From JBBIRM01 sp037441765 (GTDB taxonomy: Bacteria > Desulfobacterota > BSN033 > UBA1163), in NCBI GenBank assembly GCA_037441765.1, contig JBBIRM010000154.1, positions 1 through 6,918 on the forward strand: a stretch of DNA of 6,918 nucleotides, in the 5' to 3' direction. The position numbers were made by a program, and so were the translations under genes. Below are positions 4,810 to 6,918 of this stretch, piece by piece. Each line of letters opens with the position of its first letter. Position 1 is the stretch's first letter. The notes under the pieces were generated by a model, which saw nothing but the letters and a program-made list of their open reading frames with translations, did not search any database and was not told where the DNA came from.

Positions 4810-5947
4810 TGTTTTTGCCTCATATGGATTTACAGTTATTCCATTGTTTGTACTTATGGGTCAAGTTGCATATAATGCGGGTATTGCAAAGAGGTTATAT
4901 AGCACTGCATATAGATTTATCGGCCATATTCCTGGAGGAATGGCCATGGCTACTGTAGCCGGAGCCACCGCATTCAAAGCAATCTGTGGATCCTCGCCCG
5001 CTACTGCAGCAACTTTTGCTAGTGTGGCTGTTCCCGAGATGGACCGATATAATTACGACAAGAGACTATCCACAGGGGTCGTTTCTACAGTAGGAACTCT
5101 CGGTGTCCTGATACCACCAAGTGTTACTTTAATTGTTTTTGGTATCATAACTGAGCAATCTATTGGTAAATTATTTATGGCAGGACTAATCCCTGGTTTG
5201 ATAATTGCCTTCTTTTTCATGGTCATTATTTATGGTTGGTGCAATATCAATCCGTCTCTGGGACCAAAGGGGGAAAAGTCAACGTGGAAGGAAAGAATAG
5301 CTTCGCTTCCGGAATTTTTATTAGTTCTTTTAATTTTTTTATTAGTGATAGGAGGACTCATGCAAGGTTTCTTCACTCCCACTGAGGCAGGGAGCATAGG
5401 AACCTTTGCTGTTCTCTTATTGTCTATTCTCAAAAGGGATATCAACTTTCGAGGAATTATTAAATCAATCGCAGAATCCCTGCGAACGTCTTGTATGGTT
5501 CTAATGCTTATCGCAGGTTCAACCATCTTAGGGCATTTTCTAACTGTAACAAAAATTCCTATGATTACGTCGGATTGGGTTGTATCGCTCCCTTTTAATA
5601 GATATTTTATCATGATAATTATTTGTGTAATATATCTTATAGGAGGTTCTTTTATTGATGATCTTGCTTTCATGATTCTTGCCACCCCGATTTTCTACCC
5701 AGCAATTATCAAGCTTGGTTTCAACCCAATATGGTTTGGAATTATTATCATGATTACGGTTATGATTGGGGTGATAATTCCTCCTGTGGCGATCTGTGTT
5801 TTTGTTGTCAAGAATATCACAAAGGTTCCATTTAATGTAATTTATAGAGGGGTTTGCCCTTTTTTATTAAGTCTTATTGTCTGTGGAATACTGTTATTTA
5901 TCTTTCCCGGACTTGCCCTCTGGCTTCCTAATCTATTGATGAAGTAA
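4694..5947 (+). CDS. dctM: TRAP transporter large membrane subunit (DctM family), 5' end irregular
   Basis: This inner-membrane subunit forms the transport channel and uses an ion gradient to move the substrate delivered by DctP. The 417-residue frame is hydrophobic throughout and carries the family motifs. These are GSSPATAATFASVAVPEM (99-116), RYNYDKRLSTGVV (118-130), GTLGVLIPPS (134-143) and TEQSIGKLFMAG (153-164). In the C-terminal half, FNPIWFGIIIM is followed by IPPVAICVFVV. The in-frame start is a TTG at 4694 with only a poorly spaced GGTGGGA before it, and a stop codon lies just upstream in this frame. Relatives usually begin with an MSxxxxGII-type helix before the FTGxxxxFAMALxGFxGF segment. 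Here that helix is encoded in another frame from 4669, so the gene appears frameshifted near 4700. If translation truly starts at 4694, the first membrane helix is mostly lost. The remainder looks intact and conserved, which favours a recent event or a sequence error. Confidence 0.85.
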   Translation: MFFTGIELSFAMALIGFVGFSMIVSLKAALSLLAKDIFDVFASYGFTVIPLFVLMGQVAYNAGIAKRLYSTAYRFIGHIPGGMAMATVAGATAFKAICGSSPATAATFASVAVPEMDRYNYDKRLSTGVVSTVGTLGVLIPPSVTLIVFGIITEQSIGKLFMAGLIPGLIIAFFFMVIIYGWCNINPSLGPKGEKSTWKERIASLPEFLLVLLIFLLVIGGLMQGFFTPTEAGSIGTFAVLLLSILKRDINFRGIIKSIAESLRTSCMVLMLIAGSTILGHFLTVTKIPMITSDWVVSLPFNRYFIMIIICVIYLIGGSFIDDLAFMILATPIFYPAIIKLGFNPIWFGIIIMITVMIGVIIPPVAICVFVVKNITKVPFNVIYRGVCPFLLSLIVCGILLFIFPGLALWLPNLLMK

Positions 5948-6107
5948 GGGTAAGGACTCATTGAATAAATTTTTATTAAATTCTCAATTCACACAAGAGA
6001 GAATTGGAATATAAATAGAAGGTTTTTTTATTTCTCACATGAGTTAATTCTAAAGGGAAGGAAGACACTGAAATACATTTATATATTAAATTCTGGAAAG
6101 GGCAAAG
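5948..6107. other. Spacer between dctM and the iorA-like gene
   Basis: The 160 AT-rich bases contain a small inverted repeat, CAATTC/GAATTG (5985-5990/6001-6006), and a T7 run at 6023-6029 that does not directly abut it. I see neither a convincing terminator nor a good promoter. The right end supplies the ribosome binding site of the next gene (GGAAAGGG, 6095-6102). Confidence 0.4.
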
Positions 6108-6918
6108 ATGAGCATAAATGAGTTAAGAAGTAGGGAGATAGGTAAGGAGATATATGTTTTGGGTAATGAAGCCATTGCCAGAGGAGCCATTGAAGCTGGT
6201 GTTTGGGTAGCTTCATGCTATCCAGGTACACCTTCTTCAGAAATATCCGATACCTTATCCGAGCTTTCAAAATATTTTGGTTTTAATTTTGAATATTCCG
6301 TCAATGAGAAAGTAGCTGCCGAAGTTGCGGCTGGGGTGGCTATCGCTGGCGGAAGGAGCATGGTAATTTTTAAAGGGGCTGGTTTTTTTGTAGCTTCTGA
6401 TTTACTCTTCCACCTTCCCTATGCGGGCTTGAATGGTGCTATGGTCATAGCGGCCTGTGATGAACCCAGCCTTCACAGCTCCGGAGATGAGGTAGATATG
6501 AGGTTAATGGGGCATGCTGGATATATTCCAACATTTGTTCCTGCGAATCCAGAAGAGGCAAAGGAGATGACTATAGATGCATTTAAACTATCAGGGGAAA
6601 TAAAATACCCTGTCATGTTAAGATGTACTACCCGAGTATGTCAGCAAAGAGGATTTATTAAATTGGGCCCCATTCCAGATGGAGAAAATCATACCATTAT
6701 ATGGGATACAAAGAAACCATGGTGGCAACAATTTGCCCTTGTACCAGCCACCTGTATTCCTGGGAGATTGAGATCCATTGAAACCATAAACAGGGTTAAA
6801 GAATTTTGTGAAGATTCAAAATACACGGAATTTATCAAAAGGGATTCAGAAATAGGGATATTGACCTGTGGTGTTTGCCATGGATATGCTCTGGAGGCAT
6901 TAAAACTTTTAAACCTTG
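6108..6918 (+). CDS. Indolepyruvate:ferredoxin oxidoreductase alpha subunit (IorA)-like, partial (3' end outside window)
   Basis: The frame runs off the right edge; 270 residues are visible of a family that is usually 600 residues or more. IorA, with IorB, oxidatively decarboxylates aryl-pyruvates to aryl-acetyl-CoA, reducing ferredoxin in the cytoplasm. The visible part is the N-terminal pyrimidine-binding (POR_N-like) domain: VLGNEAIARGAIEAG (17-31), YPGTPSSEI (38-46), and YSVNEKVAAEVAAG (63-76), whose Glu is the likely thiamine-diphosphate contact. DEPSLHSSGDEVDMR (118-132) and KYPVMLRCTTRV (166-177) follow. The next domain starts near GILTCGVCHGYALEAL. The thiamine domain and ferredoxin-like clusters would lie beyond the edge. 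Two normally conserved blocks deviate: FKGAGFFVASD (88-98) where IorA has a KHVGLNVAADP-like segment, and SSGDEVDMR instead of an SSQNEQDxR-like one. It may therefore act on a different 2-oxoacid or be a paralogue. ATG 6108 has GGAAAGGG five bases upstream. Its place after the transporter suggests a shared pathway. Confidence 0.85.
   Translation, partial: MSINELRSREIGKEIYVLGNEAIARGAIEAGVWVASCYPGTPSSEISDTLSELSKYFGFNFEYSVNEKVAAEVAAGVAIAGGRSMVIFKGAGFFVASDLLFHLPYAGLNGAMVIAACDEPSLHSSGDEVDMRLMGHAGYIPTFVPANPEEAKEMTIDAFKLSGEIKYPVMLRCTTRVCQQRGFIKLGPIPDGENHTIIWDTKKPWWQQFALVPATCIPGRLRSIETINRVKEFCEDSKYTEFIKRDSEIGILTCGVCHGYALEALKLLNL

Noticed and set aside
4331..5685. Three - strand open frames over dctQ and dctM
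   Set aside because: They are antisense shadows of conserved membrane proteins and show no family motifs.
5981..6034. Possible terminator after dctM (CAATTC/GAATTG repeat and T7 run)
   Set aside because: The stem is only six A/T-rich pairs and the T-run lies 16 bases away, so it does not form an intrinsic terminator. Read-through into the iorA-like gene remains possible.
6079..6270. Short - strand frame opposite the iorA-like start
   Set aside because: It is antisense to the strongly conserved GNEAIARGA and YPGTPSSE coding region.

Overview
The window is AT-rich DNA with every recognisable gene on the + strand. The gene content (TRAP solute transporter, aryl-CoA ligase-like enzyme, ferredoxin-dependent 2-oxoacid oxidoreductase of the indolepyruvate type) points to an anaerobic bacterium that lives on organic or aromatic acids. 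A sulfate-reducing or syntrophic 'deltaproteobacterial' (Desulfobacterota-like) host is a reasonable guess, but the sequence alone does not settle the taxonomy. Strong GGAGG-type ribosome binding sites precede several genes.

Layout: (1) 2-265, the C-terminal end of an unrecognised protein that enters from the left edge. (2) 266-823, a long non-coding stretch. Its left part (266-596) shows nothing convincing. Its right part (597-747) holds nested, partly mutually exclusive hairpins ending in a seven-T run, followed at once by a candidate promoter and a clear TetR-type operator palindrome. (3) 824-1432, a TetR-family repressor, probably autoregulated. (4) 1559-2902, a PaaK-like acyl/aryl-CoA ligase. 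(5) 3096-5947, a complete three-gene TRAP transporter: periplasmic binding protein DctP, small membrane subunit DctQ and large membrane subunit DctM. (6) 6108 to the right edge, the first 270 residues of an IorA-like (indolepyruvate ferredoxin oxidoreductase alpha) protein that continues beyond the window.

Working model (inference): the TRAP system imports an organic acid, probably an aromatic or branched carboxylate. The ligase makes a CoA thioester, and the IorA-type enzyme handles a related 2-oxoacid with reduction of ferredoxin. The TetR protein has a C-terminal domain resembling that of acyl-CoA-sensing regulators such as KstR2, and may respond to the CoA thioester. The substrate cannot be named from the sequence.

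The most notable irregularities are an apparent small deletion/frameshift at the 5' end of dctM, which cuts off its usual first membrane helix; the competing hairpins before tetR; a P-loop of the CoA ligase with Pro where Lys is usual; and departures from canonical IorA motifs in the partial last gene. I see no CRISPR array, no intact insertion sequence and no canonical tRNA or rRNA gene.
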